From Alphaproteobacteria bacterium (GTDB lineage Bacteria; Pseudomonadota; Alphaproteobacteria; Rhodospirillales; Casp-alpha2), in the NCBI GenBank assembly GCA_024279135.1, contig JAJRRU010000010.1, positions 186,001 through 250,000 of the forward strand: 64,000 nt of DNA, given 5' to 3'. Both the position numbers and the translations under genes were made by a program. Positions 43,096 through 54,000 of the stretch are shown piece after piece. Below the pieces are notes generated by a model. That model was not told the origin of the DNA. It was given only the letters and a program-made list of their open reading frames with translations, and made no database searches. Every line of letters begins with the position of its first letter. Position 1 is the first letter of the stretch.

Positions 43096-44019
43096 ATGAC
43101 CACCAATTCGGACCGCATCATAGACCGTCGCAGAATGAAACGAAGCCTCGTTTTTTGGCGGGTGATCGCCATCGTGGCCCTGGTCAGTGTTATCGCTGTG
43201 CTGACGGCCAGGTTTGATGGCATCACCGGCGGCATCTCCGGTGGGTCTTATGTGGCGATGCTGGACGTTAATGGCCTGATTCTGGATGATCTGGAGCGCG
43301 ATGATATGCTCAATCATCTGGTAACCGATGATGACGCCGTGGCCCTGATTGTCCGCATCGACAGCCCCGGTGGCACCTTTGTCGGCGGAGAGGCGCTCTA
43401 TTTGGCGCTTCGTCTGGTGGCCAAAGAAAAGCCGGTTATTGCGGTGATCGGTAATCTTGGAACCTCGGCGGCTTATATGGCCGCCATTGCCAGTGACCAT
43501 ATTCTGGTTCGCGGCGGCAGCATCACGGCCTCTATCGGGGTCTTGATGCAAAGTGCCAATGTCACAGAGATGTTGGAAAAAATCGGCATTCAACCAGTTA
43601 TTATCAAGAGCGATCCGCTCAAGGCACAACCCAACCCTATGGAAACGTTTACGGCTGAGGGGCGAGCCATGATCAGCGAAGTGATTTCAGATATGCATGA
43701 TACTTTCGTTGCCATGGTCGCCGAGCGCCGGAATATGCCCGCCCAGCAGGCCCGCACCCTGGCCGATGGCCGAATCATGAGCGGTCGTCAGGCTATTGAA
43801 GCCGGGCTTGTTGATGCCATTGGTGGCAAGCGTGAAGCCGTTGCGTGGTTATCTGACAGTGCGGGAATTGCTGAGAATCTTCGAATAGTTAATGTGACAC
43901 CCGTCGATGACGTAGAGGTCTGGTCAGGATTATTATCAAAATTTATGGGTAAGACACTGTTCACAGAACGACTTAGCCTTGACGGTGTACTTTCTCTCTG
44001 GCACCCTCAGATAAATTAA
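43096..44019 (+). CDS. sppA: signal peptide peptidase SppA-type (S49 family)
   Basis: This is a 307-residue membrane-anchored protease with one N-terminal helix (FWRVIAIVALVSVIAVLTA, about residues 20-38). The S49 core shows LIVRIDSPGGT, the catalytic Ser in VIGNLGTSAAYMAAIASD and the catalytic Lys in IKSDPLKAQPNP. It is a short, single-repeat form that degrades cleaved signal peptides. I start at the ATG at 43096; earlier in-frame codons run through the tandem repeat and terminator. A closer ribosome binding site is not obvious. Position between rpsA and ihfB is typical for alphaproteobacteria. Confidence 0.92.
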   Translation: MTTNSDRIIDRRRMKRSLVFWRVIAIVALVSVIAVLTARFDGITGGISGGSYVAMLDVNGLILDDLERDDMLNHLVTDDDAVALIVRIDSPGGTFVGGEALYLALRLVAKEKPVIAVIGNLGTSAAYMAAIASDHILVRGGSITASIGVLMQSANVTEMLEKIGIQPVIIKSDPLKAQPNPMETFTAEGRAMISEVISDMHDTFVAMVAERRNMPAQQARTLADGRIMSGRQAIEAGLVDAIGGKREAVAWLSDSAGIAENLRIVNVTPVDDVEVWSGLLSKFMGKTLFTERLSLDGVLSLWHPQIN

Positions 44020-44138
44020 ACAAACAAACCGATGGCATCAGGACATAATCATTTCAATAATAGACTTGAACACAAGTTTAATAAAAATAATATTGTAAAT
44101 AAACAGGCTTATCTTTTTACGGTAGGAAGCGAGGAGCG

Positions 44139-44417
44139 ATGACAAAATCAGAATTAATTGCACGGGTATCCACGGCCAACCCACATCTTCTTCAACGCGA
44201 TATAGAACGAATTGTTACCACGATATTTGAAGAAATTACGGACGCACTGGCAATGGGCAACAGGGTGGAATTACGCGGTTTCGGGGCCTTTTCCGTAAAA
44301 CGCCGGGCATCTCGTATCGGGCGCAATCCACGCACCGGCGAGGCCGTAGATGTCTCGGAAAAGTTTATCCCCTATTTTAAGACGGGCAAACAGCTTCGCG
44401 AGAAATTGAACGCCTGA
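44139..44417 (+). CDS. ihfB: integration host factor beta subunit
   Basis: This is a 92-residue DNA-bending protein of the HU/IHF family. The beta-arm region [23 protein letters not shown] contains the DNA-intercalating proline in the RNPRTG motif, and the C-terminus [15 protein letters not shown] is beta-subunit-like. A GAGGAGCG site lies directly upstream. Placement after rpsA and sppA distinguishes it from ihfA. It is 52 bases before the lapA gene. Confidence 0.95.
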   Translation: MTKSELIARVSTANPHLLQRDIERIVTTIFEEITDALAMGNRVELRGFGAFSVKRRASRIGRNPRTGEAVDVSEKFIPYFKTGKQLREKLNA

Positions 44418-44468
44418 TTTATCATCGGGTTCGCCTGATCATAGCGATCTTTTGGGTTGTTGGTACAC

Positions 44469-44858
44469 GTGAAATATTTAATCTGGATTATTTTTCTGCC
44501 CATTGCTGTCGTGCTGATCGTATTCGGCGTCAGTAATCGCGCCTCCGTTCCTGTTGATCTGTGGCCATTTTCCCTGATTATTGAAGTACCGCTTTTTGCC
44601 TTGTTGATCGGGGCCTTGCTGAGCGGTGTTATCTGGGGTGGTGTTTCGACCTGGCTGCGCGCCGGTTCAGCCCGCCGAGAGGCGCGTCAGAATGCTCGTG
44701 AAGTGCGCTCCCTGACATTTGAAAATCAGCGCCAGGGTAAAACAATCGAAAGCCTTAAAGCCGATATCAAAACCCGTGATAAACGCCCGGCTGCTGTCCA
44801 GCCAGCCAATGACGGTGGCGATAGCGGTTTGTTGAAACTCGAGAAAACATCTTCATGA
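44469..44858 (+). CDS. lapA: LapA-family (DUF1049) membrane protein
   Basis: This is a protein of about 129 residues with two N-terminal helices (WIIFLPIAVVLIVFGVSN and VPLFALLIGALLSGVIWGG). A basic, coiled-coil-like cytoplasmic tail (ARREARQNAREVRSLTFENQ) follows. In enterobacteria LapA acts with LapB in control of lipopolysaccharide assembly; no lapB is adjacent here. GTG 44469 is the start that matches the family; an upstream TTG opens the same frame. The stop overlaps pyrF in ATGA. Confidence 0.85.
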   Translation: MKYLIWIIFLPIAVVLIVFGVSNRASVPVDLWPFSLIIEVPLFALLIGALLSGVIWGGVSTWLRAGSARREARQNAREVRSLTFENQRQGKTIESLKADIKTRDKRPAAVQPANDGGDSGLLKLEKTSS

Positions 44859-45559
44859 ACCCTGTTTCGCGAATATACGTGGCTCTGGATACACCAGATG
44901 TTGAGCGTGCTTGTGATCTTGCAGCCAACTTGCAAGGCAGCGTTGGCGGCGTGAAAATCGGCAAGGAGTTTTTTACCGCCAATGGCCCGCAAGGTGTGCG
45001 CCGGATATCGGATGTGGGTATGCCGGTTTTCCTGGATTTTAAATTCCATGATATTCCCAATACGGTCGCCAGCGCCATTCGGGCCGCATTACCGCTCAAT
45101 CCAAGTCTGATCAATGTCCATGCCCAGGGTGGCTCAGACATGCTCAGGGTGGCCGCGCAAGCTGCACAGGATGCCGTTGACAGTCGTCCCCTGGTGCTTG
45201 CCGTAACGATTTTAACCTCACTGGACGATACGGACTTGCAGGATATTGGTGTATCGGCCCCGGTGGGTGAGCAAGTCGTGCGACTGGCACGGCTGGCGCA
45301 AAGCTGCGGTATAGACGGGGTGGTATGTTCTGCCCTGGAGATCGCCGCGTTGCGTGAGGCTTGCGGACCGGATTTCAAATTGCTGGTTCCGGGTATTCGT
45401 CCCGACTGGGCGTCCAGTGGAGACCAGAAACGGGTCATGACCCCCAGACAGGCCGTCGAGCTTGGGGCAGACTACCTGGTTATCGGTCGCCCCATAACGG
45501 GTGCTGACGATCCGCTGGCCGCAGCCAGACGTATCGCTGAGGAACTGGAAGGCCTGTAG
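44855..45559 (+). CDS. pyrF: orotidine-5'-phosphate decarboxylase
   Basis: This is a 234-residue TIM-barrel enzyme that forms UMP from OMP. The catalytic DFKFHDIPNT (Asp-Lys-Asp array) is at about residue 60, and the phosphate-binding C-terminal motif LVPGIRPDW is at about 176. The ATG overlaps the lapA stop by four bases, and trpF starts one base after the pyrF stop, so the genes are transcribed together. Group I (short) family. Confidence 0.96.
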   Translation: MNPVSRIYVALDTPDVERACDLAANLQGSVGGVKIGKEFFTANGPQGVRRISDVGMPVFLDFKFHDIPNTVASAIRAALPLNPSLINVHAQGGSDMLRVAAQAAQDAVDSRPLVLAVTILTSLDDTDLQDIGVSAPVGEQVVRLARLAQSCGIDGVVCSALEIAALREACGPDFKLLVPGIRPDWASSGDQKRVMTPRQAVELGADYLVIGRPITGADDPLAAARRIAEELEGL

Positions 45560-45560
45560 G

Positions 45561-46202
45561 ATGAGCGTGCTGGTTAAAATCTGCGGATTATCGACTCAAG
45601 AAAGTGTTGATATGGCCGTAACGTCAGGCACCCATATGATCGGTTTCAATTTTTTCGAACGCTCGCCACGCTACGTCAGTCCTGCATTAGCCGGAACATT
45701 ATGCGCCCGGGTTCCCGAGCATATTGAACGGGTCGGGCTGGTAGTCGATGCCAGCGATGAGGAAATTGCCACCATACTGGATGGGGCTGCCCTGGATGTA
45801 TTACAGCTCCACGGTCATGAGACGCCTGATCGGGTCCGTGATATTTCCCGCCGTTTTGGCCTGCCGGTTATGAAGGTCTGTGCCATATCGGAGGCCAGCG
45901 ATCTGGATAGAGCCGAAACCTATCTGGATGTGGCCGATGCGTTGTTGTTCGATGCCAAACCACCCAAACATGCGTCCCGTCCCGGTGGCAATGCCGTGAG
46001 CTTCGACTGGACTTTGCTCAGTGAACGAAGCTGGACCCGTCCGTGGTTACTGGCCGGTGGACTGGACATCTCCAATGTGGCAGACGCCGTCAGGATTAGT
46101 GGTTCACCGGGGGTCGATGTATCGTCCAGTGTGGAAGATGCGCCGGGGATTAAAAATCTCGACAAGATCGCCGACTTTATTCAGGCCGTAAAAGCGATTT
46201 GA
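45561..46202 (+). CDS. trpF: phosphoribosylanthranilate isomerase
   Basis: This is a 213-residue TIM-barrel enzyme of tryptophan synthesis. VKICGLSTQESVDMA holds the catalytic Cys, and the matching Asp lies in LFDAKPP. The phosphate site is LLAGGLDISNV. The start is the ATG at 45561, one base after the pyrF stop; the frame is open earlier but overlaps pyrF. It precedes trpB by 78 bases. Confidence 0.95.
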   Translation: MSVLVKICGLSTQESVDMAVTSGTHMIGFNFFERSPRYVSPALAGTLCARVPEHIERVGLVVDASDEEIATILDGAALDVLQLHGHETPDRVRDISRRFGLPVMKVCAISEASDLDRAETYLDVADALLFDAKPPKHASRPGGNAVSFDWTLLSERSWTRPWLLAGGLDISNVADAVRISGSPGVDVSSSVEDAPGIKNLDKIADFIQAVKAI

Positions 46203-46280
46203 GCGTCAAGAATTGCTGTAATCGCGGGGCTTAGTAGGGTATGACCACAGTTCAATTTTTCTTAATTCAAGGATAATCTG

Positions 46281-47492
46281 ATGGGCACTCTCAATACCTA
46301 TCGCGCAGGCGCAGACGAAGATGGCCATTTCGGTATCTTCGGTGGCCGGTATGTAGCCGAAACCCTGATGCCATTGATTTTGGAGGTCGAACAGGCCTAT
46401 GCCCGTTATAAGGATGATCCTGCATTCTGTGAAGAGCTTGCCTATTACCTGCAACACTATGTGGGCCGTCCAAGCCCGCTCTACCATGCCCGGCGTCTGA
46501 GCGAACATCTGGGTGGTGCCAAGATCTTTATGAAGCGTGATGAATTAAACCACACAGGAGCGCACAAAATTAATTCCACCATGGGCCAGATTTTGCTGGC
46601 CCGGCGCATGGAAAAACCCCGGATTATTGCCGAAACCGGCGCCGGTCAGCATGGTGTGGCGACCGCTACAGTGTGTGCGTTGTTTGGCCTGGAATGTGTG
46701 ATCTATATGGGCGAAACCGATATCAAGCGCCAGGCCCCCAATGTTTTCCGCATGAAATTACTGGGTGCAGAAGTGGTGCCTGTCACAAGCGGCACCGGGA
46801 CTCTGAAGGACGCCATGAACGAAGCATTGCGCGACTGGGTCGCCAATGTGGATAATACCTATTATCTGATCGGCACAGTTGCCGGACCCCATCCTTATCC
46901 GACCATGGTGCGCGATTTTCAGTGTGTGATCGGCGACGAGACCCGCACCCAGATGATGGACGCCGAAGGCCGTCTGCCCGATACCCTGATTGCCAGCATC
47001 GGTGGCGGATCAAATGCCATGGGCCTGTTCCATCCATTCCTAGATGACGCCAGTGTGGAGATCATCGGTGTGGAAGCCGCCGGACATGGTTTGAATACCG
47101 ATAAACACTGTGCCTCGCTGGCAGGCGGCAGACCCGGTGTGCTGCACGGCAACCGGACCTATTTATTGCAGGACGATGACGGCCAGATATACGATGGTCA
47201 TTCAATTTCAGCCGGACTGGATTACCCCGGTATCGGGCCGGAACATTCCTGGCTGCATGAAACCGGCCGGGTGAGTTATGTCTCGGTGACAGACGCCGAA
47301 GCGCTGGACGCTTTTCAGCTTTGCACCTGTCTGGAAGGCATTATCCCGGCGCTGGAGCCCGCTCACGCTATCGCCCATGTGATGAAGATTGCCCCTGATC
47401 TGCCAAAAGATCATCTGCTGGTGATGAATTTGTGTGGTCGGGGTGATAAGGATGTGTTTGCCGTAGCTGAAATGCTCGGGGTGACATTATGA
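46281..47492 (+). CDS. trpB: tryptophan synthase beta chain
   Basis: This is a 403-residue PLP enzyme that joins indole and serine. The Schiff-base Lys lies in [14 protein letters not shown] (about residue 93), the PLP phosphate loop in [14 protein letters not shown] and the catalytic Glu in ETGAGQHG. An AAGGATAATCTG ribosome binding site precedes it. The stop overlaps trpA in ATGA, giving coupled synthesis of the two subunits. Confidence 0.98.
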   Translation: MGTLNTYRAGADEDGHFGIFGGRYVAETLMPLILEVEQAYARYKDDPAFCEELAYYLQHYVGRPSPLYHARRLSEHLGGAKIFMKRDELNHTGAHKINSTMGQILLARRMEKPRIIAETGAGQHGVATATVCALFGLECVIYMGETDIKRQAPNVFRMKLLGAEVVPVTSGTGTLKDAMNEALRDWVANVDNTYYLIGTVAGPHPYPTMVRDFQCVIGDETRTQMMDAEGRLPDTLIASIGGGSNAMGLFHPFLDDASVEIIGVEAAGHGLNTDKHCASLAGGRPGVLHGNRTYLLQDDDGQIYDGHSISAGLDYPGIGPEHSWLHETGRVSYVSVTDAEALDAFQLCTCLEGIIPALEPAHAIAHVMKIAPDLPKDHLLVMNLCGRGDKDVFAVAEMLGVTL

Positions 47493-48322
47493 GTTTCGAA
47501 ACCCGAATCGACAGACTTTTCAAAAACTTGAAAGACCAAGGCCGTGGTGCCCTGGGGGTTTATGTGACGGCCGGTGATCCCGATTTTGACACGGCCCAGA
47601 AAATCCTCAACGGCTTGCCGGAGGCCGGTGCCGATATGATCGAATTCGGTATGCCGTTTTCCGACCCCATGGCCGATGGTCCGGCTATCCAGGCGGCATC
47701 CCTGCGCGCCCTGGCCAATGGCCAGACCCTGAAAAAAACCATCAAAATGGTGCGCAATTTCAGAACCCGTGATGATGTGACACCTATTGTCCTGATGGGA
47801 TATTTTAACCCGATTTATGCCTATGGGGTTGATCTGTTTCTGGAACACGCCTGTGAAGCCGGTGTGGATGGGCTGATCGTTGTCGATCTGCCGCCCGAGG
47901 AAGAAAATGATTTATGTCTGCCCGCCCTGAAGGCCGGCATCAGCTTTATCTTCCTGACCGCCCCGACCACCACCGATGCGCGACTGCCCCGGGTACTGGA
48001 GAATGCATCGGGTTTTATATATTATGTCTCCATTAAGGGGATTACCGGCACGGCTTCGTCAACCGCGGCACAGATCAAGCCCAACATAGACCGTATCAAG
48101 GCGAAAACCAGCCTGCCTGTTGCCGTTGGTTTCGGTATCAAGACGGCGGCCAATGTTGCTGAATTTACCTCTATTGCCGAAGCTGCTATTGTTGGTACGG
48201 CCGTGGTGAATATTATTGCTGATCACCTCGACGATGATAACCGTGCTCAGGCTGGGCTGGTCGAGGCGGTCCATAAATTCGTTGGCGAACTGGCTTCGGG
48301 CCTGAGGGAGACATCAAAATGA
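47489..48322 (+). CDS. trpA: tryptophan synthase alpha chain
   Basis: This is a 277-residue TIM-barrel subunit that releases indole from indole-3-glycerol phosphate. The catalytic Glu and Asp are in [19 protein letters not shown], and the phosphate-binding loop is [11 protein letters not shown]. It overlaps trpB at its start and accD at its end by four bases each. trpC, trpD and trpE are not here, as is usual in alphaproteobacteria where trpFBA is separate. Confidence 0.98.
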   Translation: MSFETRIDRLFKNLKDQGRGALGVYVTAGDPDFDTAQKILNGLPEAGADMIEFGMPFSDPMADGPAIQAASLRALANGQTLKKTIKMVRNFRTRDDVTPIVLMGYFNPIYAYGVDLFLEHACEAGVDGLIVVDLPPEEENDLCLPALKAGISFIFLTAPTTTDARLPRVLENASGFIYYVSIKGITGTASSTAAQIKPNIDRIKAKTSLPVAVGFGIKTAANVAEFTSIAEAAIVGTAVVNIIADHLDDDNRAQAGLVEAVHKFVGELASGLRETSK

Positions 48323-49359
48323 ATTGGCTTCAAAGCTGGGTTCGCCCTAAATTACGTCAACTGGTTGGCGGGCAGAAAGATATCCCCGATCATCTCTGGC
48401 ATAAGTGTAAAGGCTGCGAGGAAATGATCTTTCACCGTGACCTGGAGAAAAATCTCAGCGTCTGCCAGCATTGTGGTTATCACATGCGGATCGGTGTTAA
48501 AAAACGTCTGGAGCTGTTGTTTGATGATGCCAAATACACCACCGTCGAACTGAAGTCGCCAATTGCAGATCCCCTGAAGTTCAGGGATCGACGGAAATAT
48601 ACCGAACGCCTGAAAGAAGCCCGCAACAATACCGGTGAAAAGGATGCCATCGTGGTCGCCCACGGCGCCATGGGTGGTAACAAGGTGGTGGTTGCAGCCT
48701 TTAATTTTGACTTTATGGCGGGTTCTATGGGTATTGCGGTGGGTGATGGCCTGCTCACGGCTGCACGGTTGGCTGTTGTTCAGGAGACCCCGCTCATCGC
48801 TATTCCCGCATCGGGCGGGGCGCGTATGCAGGAAGGTATCCTGTCGCTCATGCAGATGGCACGAACGACCATCGCTGTCGAAGAGGTTCGCGACGCCGGA
48901 CTGCCCTATATCGTGTTGATGCTGGATCCCACCGCCGGTGGTGTGACGGCCTCGTTTGCCATGCTCGGCGATGTTGCCATTGCCGAACCGGGGGCCGTGA
49001 TCTGTTTTGCCGGAGCGCGGGTTATCGAGCAGACCATACGTGAAAAATTGCCCGAGGGTTTTCAATGTGCTGAATATCTGTATGAGCACGGTATGGTCGA
49101 TATGGTTGTCCACCGCAGTGCCCTGAGCGAAACCCTCAACCGGGTTATTGATCTGCTTTGTAACCACAAACCAGCGGGGGAATTGGTGCCGCTTGATGAA
49201 GATAGTTCACCAGCGGACAAAAGTGATAAAAAATCCCAGGCCGCCGCTCCGAACGAGCCAGCCAGCAAGGCCGATAAAGACGGCCAGGATAAGCAGGGCA
49301 AGCAGGACAAGCAAGACGAACAAGCTAATCAAGACAATCAAGACAAGCCAACCGGGTAA
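48319..49359 (+). CDS. accD: acetyl-CoA carboxylase carboxyltransferase beta subunit
   Basis: This is a 346-residue subunit of acetyl-CoA carboxylase. The N-terminal zinc ribbon CKGCEEMIFH...CQHCGYH is intact. The carboxyltransferase core shows IPASGGARMQEGILSLMQM and GGVTASFAMLGDVAIAEPGA. The last 45 residues are an added low-complexity tail of Asp, Lys, Gln and Asn. It is coupled to trpA by overlap and followed by folC after two bases, the usual alphaproteobacterial trpFBA-accD-folC order. Confidence 0.97.
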   Translation: MNWLQSWVRPKLRQLVGGQKDIPDHLWHKCKGCEEMIFHRDLEKNLSVCQHCGYHMRIGVKKRLELLFDDAKYTTVELKSPIADPLKFRDRRKYTERLKEARNNTGEKDAIVVAHGAMGGNKVVVAAFNFDFMAGSMGIAVGDGLLTAARLAVVQETPLIAIPASGGARMQEGILSLMQMARTTIAVEEVRDAGLPYIVLMLDPTAGGVTASFAMLGDVAIAEPGAVICFAGARVIEQTIREKLPEGFQCAEYLYEHGMVDMVVHRSALSETLNRVIDLLCNHKPAGELVPLDEDSSPADKSDKKSQAAAPNEPASKADKDGQDKQGKQDKQDEQANQDNQDKPTG

Positions 49360-49361
49360 CC

Positions 49362-50669
49362 ATGTTGCTTTCTGATACTGATGCCGTTTTAACACGGCTG
49401 ATGACGCTCCACCCCAAGGTAATCGACCTGGTTCTTGACAGGGTCGAGCTTTTGCTGGCGCGCCTTGATCATCCCGAACATAAATTACCGCCGGTCATTC
49501 ATGTTGCCGGGACCAATGGCAAGGGATCGACCATCGCTTTCATGGCCGCCATGCTGGAAGCCGCCGGTTACCGGGTTCATGTCTATACGTCGCCCCATCT
49601 GGTACGGTTTAATGAACGCATTACCCTTGCCGGGGATGTGATAGCCGAACATGACCTGGCGGCCCTTCTCGAAGAATGCGAACGGGTCAACCAGGGTGAG
49701 CCCATTACATTTTTCGAAATTACCACCTGTGCCGCTTTCCTGGCTTTTTCCAGGGTTCCTGGCGATGTGTTGTTACTGGAAACCGGATTGGGCGGCAGGC
49801 TGGATGCAACCAATATGGTGGCTCGTCCGGCCCTCAGTATCATTACCGAAATTTCCCTCGATCATCAGCAATTTCTGGGCGACACCCTATCAGAGATTGC
49901 CGGTGAAAAAGCCGGCATTATCAAACCGGGTGTTCCTTGCGTGATGGCCCGCCAGGTTCCCGAAGTCGCAAGCATTATCGCCGGTGTTGCCCGGCACAAC
50001 GATGCATCACTGATCGCAGAGGGTGCTGATTGGAAAATTTCCCCCGTGTCTGGCGGTTTTATCGTGCGCAGCTCTGGGCAGGACCAGTACCTGCCAAAAC
50101 CGGTCCTGCCGGGTGCTCATCAGTATCACAATGGTGGCCTCGCGGTCATGGCACTTGGCGAATTGTCGGATATGTTCAAGGTCTCGGGGCGTGATATGGC
50201 TTTGGGTCTGAAAACGGCGCGCTGGCCAGCCCGCTTCCAGCATCTGGTCCGCGGCCCGCTGGTTAACATGTTGCCCCGGGATTGGCAGCTTTGGCTCGAT
50301 GGTGGGCATAATGAAGCCGCCGGTTTGATGATTGCAGGTGAAATTAAATCCTGGCGCACTGACGGGGATGAACGCCCGGTCCATTTGATCTTTGGTATGC
50401 TCAATAGCAAACAGGCCGATACCTTCCTCAAGCCCCTGGCAAGCTGTGTCGCGTCAGTTCATACGGTGAGCATACCCGGTGAGGAAAATGCCCTTAGTGC
50501 CTCTGAGCTGGCTGAAACAGCAAAGCTCAGCGGGCACACAGTCGCCTTGCCACAACCCAGTGTGGATGTGGCACTCCAGGCTATTATCAGCGCACAAAAA
50601 GGAGCCGCACGGGTACTTGTGTGCGGCTCTCTCTATCTTGCGGGAACGATCCTGGCTCAGAATGGCTGA
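49362..50669 (+). CDS. folC: bifunctional folylpolyglutamate / dihydrofolate synthase
   Basis: This is a 435-residue Mur-ligase-like enzyme that adds glutamate to folates. The P-loop is HVAGTNGKGSTIAFMAAML (about residues 45-63). LETGLGGRLDATN and ITEISLDHQQFLGDTLSEIAGEKAGIIK are the family signatures, and WLDGGHNEAAGL is the C-terminal domain motif. It ends the plus-strand operon, 23 bases from the convergent trxA. An SD within the accD end serves it. Confidence 0.96.
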   Translation: MLLSDTDAVLTRLMTLHPKVIDLVLDRVELLLARLDHPEHKLPPVIHVAGTNGKGSTIAFMAAMLEAAGYRVHVYTSPHLVRFNERITLAGDVIAEHDLAALLEECERVNQGEPITFFEITTCAAFLAFSRVPGDVLLLETGLGGRLDATNMVARPALSIITEISLDHQQFLGDTLSEIAGEKAGIIKPGVPCVMARQVPEVASIIAGVARHNDASLIAEGADWKISPVSGGFIVRSSGQDQYLPKPVLPGAHQYHNGGLAVMALGELSDMFKVSGRDMALGLKTARWPARFQHLVRGPLVNMLPRDWQLWLDGGHNEAAGLMIAGEIKSWRTDGDERPVHLIFGMLNSKQADTFLKPLASCVASVHTVSIPGEENALSASELAETAKLSGHTVALPQPSVDVALQAIISAQKGAARVLVCGSLYLAGTILAQNG

Positions 50670-50692
50670 CAATCAGCCATTTACCAGGCCAT

Positions 50693-51010
50693 TTAAATGT
50701 AGGACTCGATCCATTCTTTCAATTGGCTCTTGGGCACGGCACCGACCTTCATGGCGGCAACTTCACCATCTTTGAACAACAGCAACGTGGGAATGCCGCG
50801 CACACCATATTTAGAGGGTGTGCCGGGATTTTCGTCGATATTGACCTTGGCGATGGTCAGACGGCCTTTCAGTTCGGAAGAAATTTCTTCCAGTGCCGGG
50901 GCGATTTGCTTGCAAGGTCCGCACCATTCGGCCCAGAAATCGACCAGAACAGGCTCTGATGAATTGATGACGTCGTTGTCAAATGAGTCGTCGGTGACGT
51001 GTTTTGGCAT
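50693..51010 (-). CDS. trxA: thioredoxin
   Basis: This is a 105-residue classic thioredoxin. The redox motif is AEWCGPCKQ (about residue 32), and the cis-proline lies in RGIPTLLLF. The frame is open for 29 more codons upstream into addA, but the ATG at 51010 is the family start. It lies 58 bases downstream of addA on the same strand, the normal alphaproteobacterial place. Confidence 0.97.
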   Translation of the reverse strand: MPKHVTDDSFDNDVINSSEPVLVDFWAEWCGPCKQIAPALEEISSELKGRLTIAKVNIDENPGTPSKYGVRGIPTLLLFKDGEVAAMKVGAVPKSQLKEWIESYI

Positions 51011-51068
51011 TTTTCCAACCTTACTTGCGTTTACTATAATACGGACTCTAACAGAGGCGATGGCCCCG

Positions 51069-54000
51069 TCAAGGTGCAGCAGTCTGCAATTTTTCAATAT
51101 CCAGAATCATAACGCTCGGCGTATGCGTCCACACTAGCATACACCGTATATGGTGTTCTGGATAGATATGCACAAGTGCGGCTTTGTAAAGGGCCATTTG
51201 GCGAAAATAGACCGCCGGAATGTCTTTTTGATGTTTTGGCGGCGGGCGATTCGTCTTGTAATCCACCACGGTGATAGTCGATTTGCCAATGCACAGCCGG
51301 TCAACCTGTCCGGCGATTGTGCGGGGGCCATGGGCGGTCTCTATGGTCCCGGCAATGGCCACTTCTGGCAAGCTGTCTGGGCCGAATATATCAGCAAAAT
51401 CAGGATGTTGTACGATATTCAGGGTTTCTGTTGCGATCTCTTCGCGGGTTTCCGGGGTGAGATCACTGGCGGTCGCCTTGAGCCAGCGCCGGGCCGCCTG
51501 CGGTCGTTGTGATGGGGCCAGATCGGGCAGGGACTGCAACAACCGGTGGATCAGGTTGCCGCGCCGGAAACGAGCGGTATCGTTACCGTCAAACGGTGAT
51601 AAAACAGCCGGTTCCTCGCCATCCGGAGCACTCGGAGCCAGGGGAAGCGCGGGTTCCGGTTCGCCTTTTGGCGGCTCGTGCAGCCAGTCCGGGCACTGGG
51701 ATACGGGCAGGGGCAGAACCTGCACAACGGTATCATCCCCACTTTCAGGCTCATCACTCTGGGGTGTTTCGAAACGCCGAATATCATCGGGTATGTCGAT
51801 GCAATCCACGCTTTCCAGGGCCGGTTTGACCAGTTCATACCATGACCCGTCATCGCGGCCATGTCCGGTGTCCTTGTTGGGTTGTTTGTTTTCCCAACCG
51901 GCAATATAGAGCCGGTCGCGGGCTCGTGTCATGGCCACATACAACAATCGCCGGTATTCTTCCAGTCCGCCCTGTTTGATGTTCTGGCGGATATCCCGGC
52001 ACAGCTGGTTTTCCTGATCGCGGGTGCCGGGCCACAAGGGTATGGTCTTATCGTGGCCCCACAGTACATTGTCGCTTTTTCGGCCATCCGGTGCTGAGCA
52101 GGTATCGGGCAGGATGACGATATTGGCCTCCAGCCCTTTTGATCCATGCACCGTCATGACCCGGACCTTGTCGTTGCCAGTTTCCATATCGCGTTTGATC
52201 TGGGTTTGGGCGGCGTCGATCCAGCCCAGGAACTCTTCCAGAGAGGCCACATGATTTTGCTCGAAATTCAGGGCCTGATTGAGAAATTCATCGATCGGAT
52301 CGTTGGCTTCCTGACCCAGCCGGGCAATCAGTTTCTCACGCCCCCGGTGAGCGCCCAGCAAGGTGGTGAAAAATTCAAAGGGCGGCATGAAGTCGGCCCG
52401 CCCGAGCATCTCACGCAAAATAATGCAGGCCGTACTTTTGGCCGCGCGCTGGCATAAAACCTGCCAGAGTGAATGGTCGCCGCGGTTCCACGCCAGCTCA
52501 AACAGGGCGTCTTCGTCGAGCCCCACAAACGGGCCTTTCAGCACGGTGGCCGTGTTCAGGTCGTCCTCGGGCAGCAGGGCGAAGCGGGCCGCGGCAATCA
52601 GGTCCATGACCGCCAGTTGCTCGCCCAGTTCCATGCGGTCACTACCGGCCACGGCAATGTTACGGGCCTTCAGGCGGCGCACCATCTCGTCGGCAAATTG
52701 TGTGCGGTTGCGGACCAGAATCATGATGTCACCGGCATTAACCGGGCGGCCCAGCGAGGCCAGTATCTCGCCATTTTTCAACCAGCCATCAATGGTTCGT
52801 GCAATAGTCTCGGCGGTCAGGGTTATGGGGCTGTTCACACTGAGCCGATCAACCGGAGCGTCCCACGGGCCGGGTTCCTCGTAATCAGATTTGGCAATGG
52901 TCGGCCACAACTCCACCAGTCCGGCATGGCCTTTGCGCGAGGCCAGATGACGGGTACCGTCCTCACCACAAACACCCGGTTGGGCGTGGGGTTGTTCAAA
53001 TACTGCGTCCACAAGGTCCAGAACGGCGCTGGTGGACCTGAATGACTGTATGAGAGTGACTTTTTGCCAAGGGCGGCCAGCATCTTTGGTCAGTTTGGCG
53101 AAATGATCGTGGGCCAGGGCAAAGCCAGCGGGGTCGGCACCCTGAAAGCTGTAGATGGATTGTTTTTCATCACCAACGGCGAATACGGTGCGCAGCAATG
53201 GCAGATCCGGGTTATCCTGCGTGGTGGTCCGATCATCCTGACTCGTGAAAAAATCTCCGGCCAGCAGTTTGATCACCTGCCACTGTTCCGGGCTGGTATC
53301 CTGGGCTTCATCGACCAGTACATGATCGATCCCGCCATCGAGTTTGTAATGAACCCAGCTGACACCGTTCTGGCGGCGCAACAGCGCCAGGGTCTTGAGG
53401 ATCAGATCATCATAATCGAGCAGGGCGCGTTGCTGCTTTAAGGCTTCGTAATCCTCAAACAGGGCCACCGCGATGGTTACCAGGTAGCTCGTGGCGGTGG
53501 CCACACCGGCGGCCTTGATGCGATCGCCAAGCTCGACTATGCGCGCCTGTTCTGCGTGTAAGGCCATCAGTGCTGCCGGATAGGCTTCTCTGGGTTGTTT
53601 GGTGATGAGACCCGATTCTGCTCTGGCAGAACCGGCCTTGGTCATAAACAGATCAATATATTCCTGATCGAGCATCTCGATCCGTTGTACTTCGCTGGCC
53701 CGCAGCCAGTCATCGATCTGTCGGGCACGTTTTTTGTCGCTGTCCGAGCCGGTCTCCAGGGCACCCACGGTCCCTGATAATGCTGGCCCGTCGAAAGCAT
53801 CATTGTGGCAGGCTTTCAGGCGGATGGTGTCCGGGGTATCGCCGGGGGCAAGCCCCAGGGTCGTCCTGATGGTATCGATCAGCCCCTCCAGGCCGCCCGA
53901 GCTGTGCAGAGAACTGCTCAGCCGCTGGCGTTTGTTGAGCATTTCCTGCATGACGGCTTCAAATCCAGCTTCGTCGCTGTTGCGGGCGATGGCGGCGATG

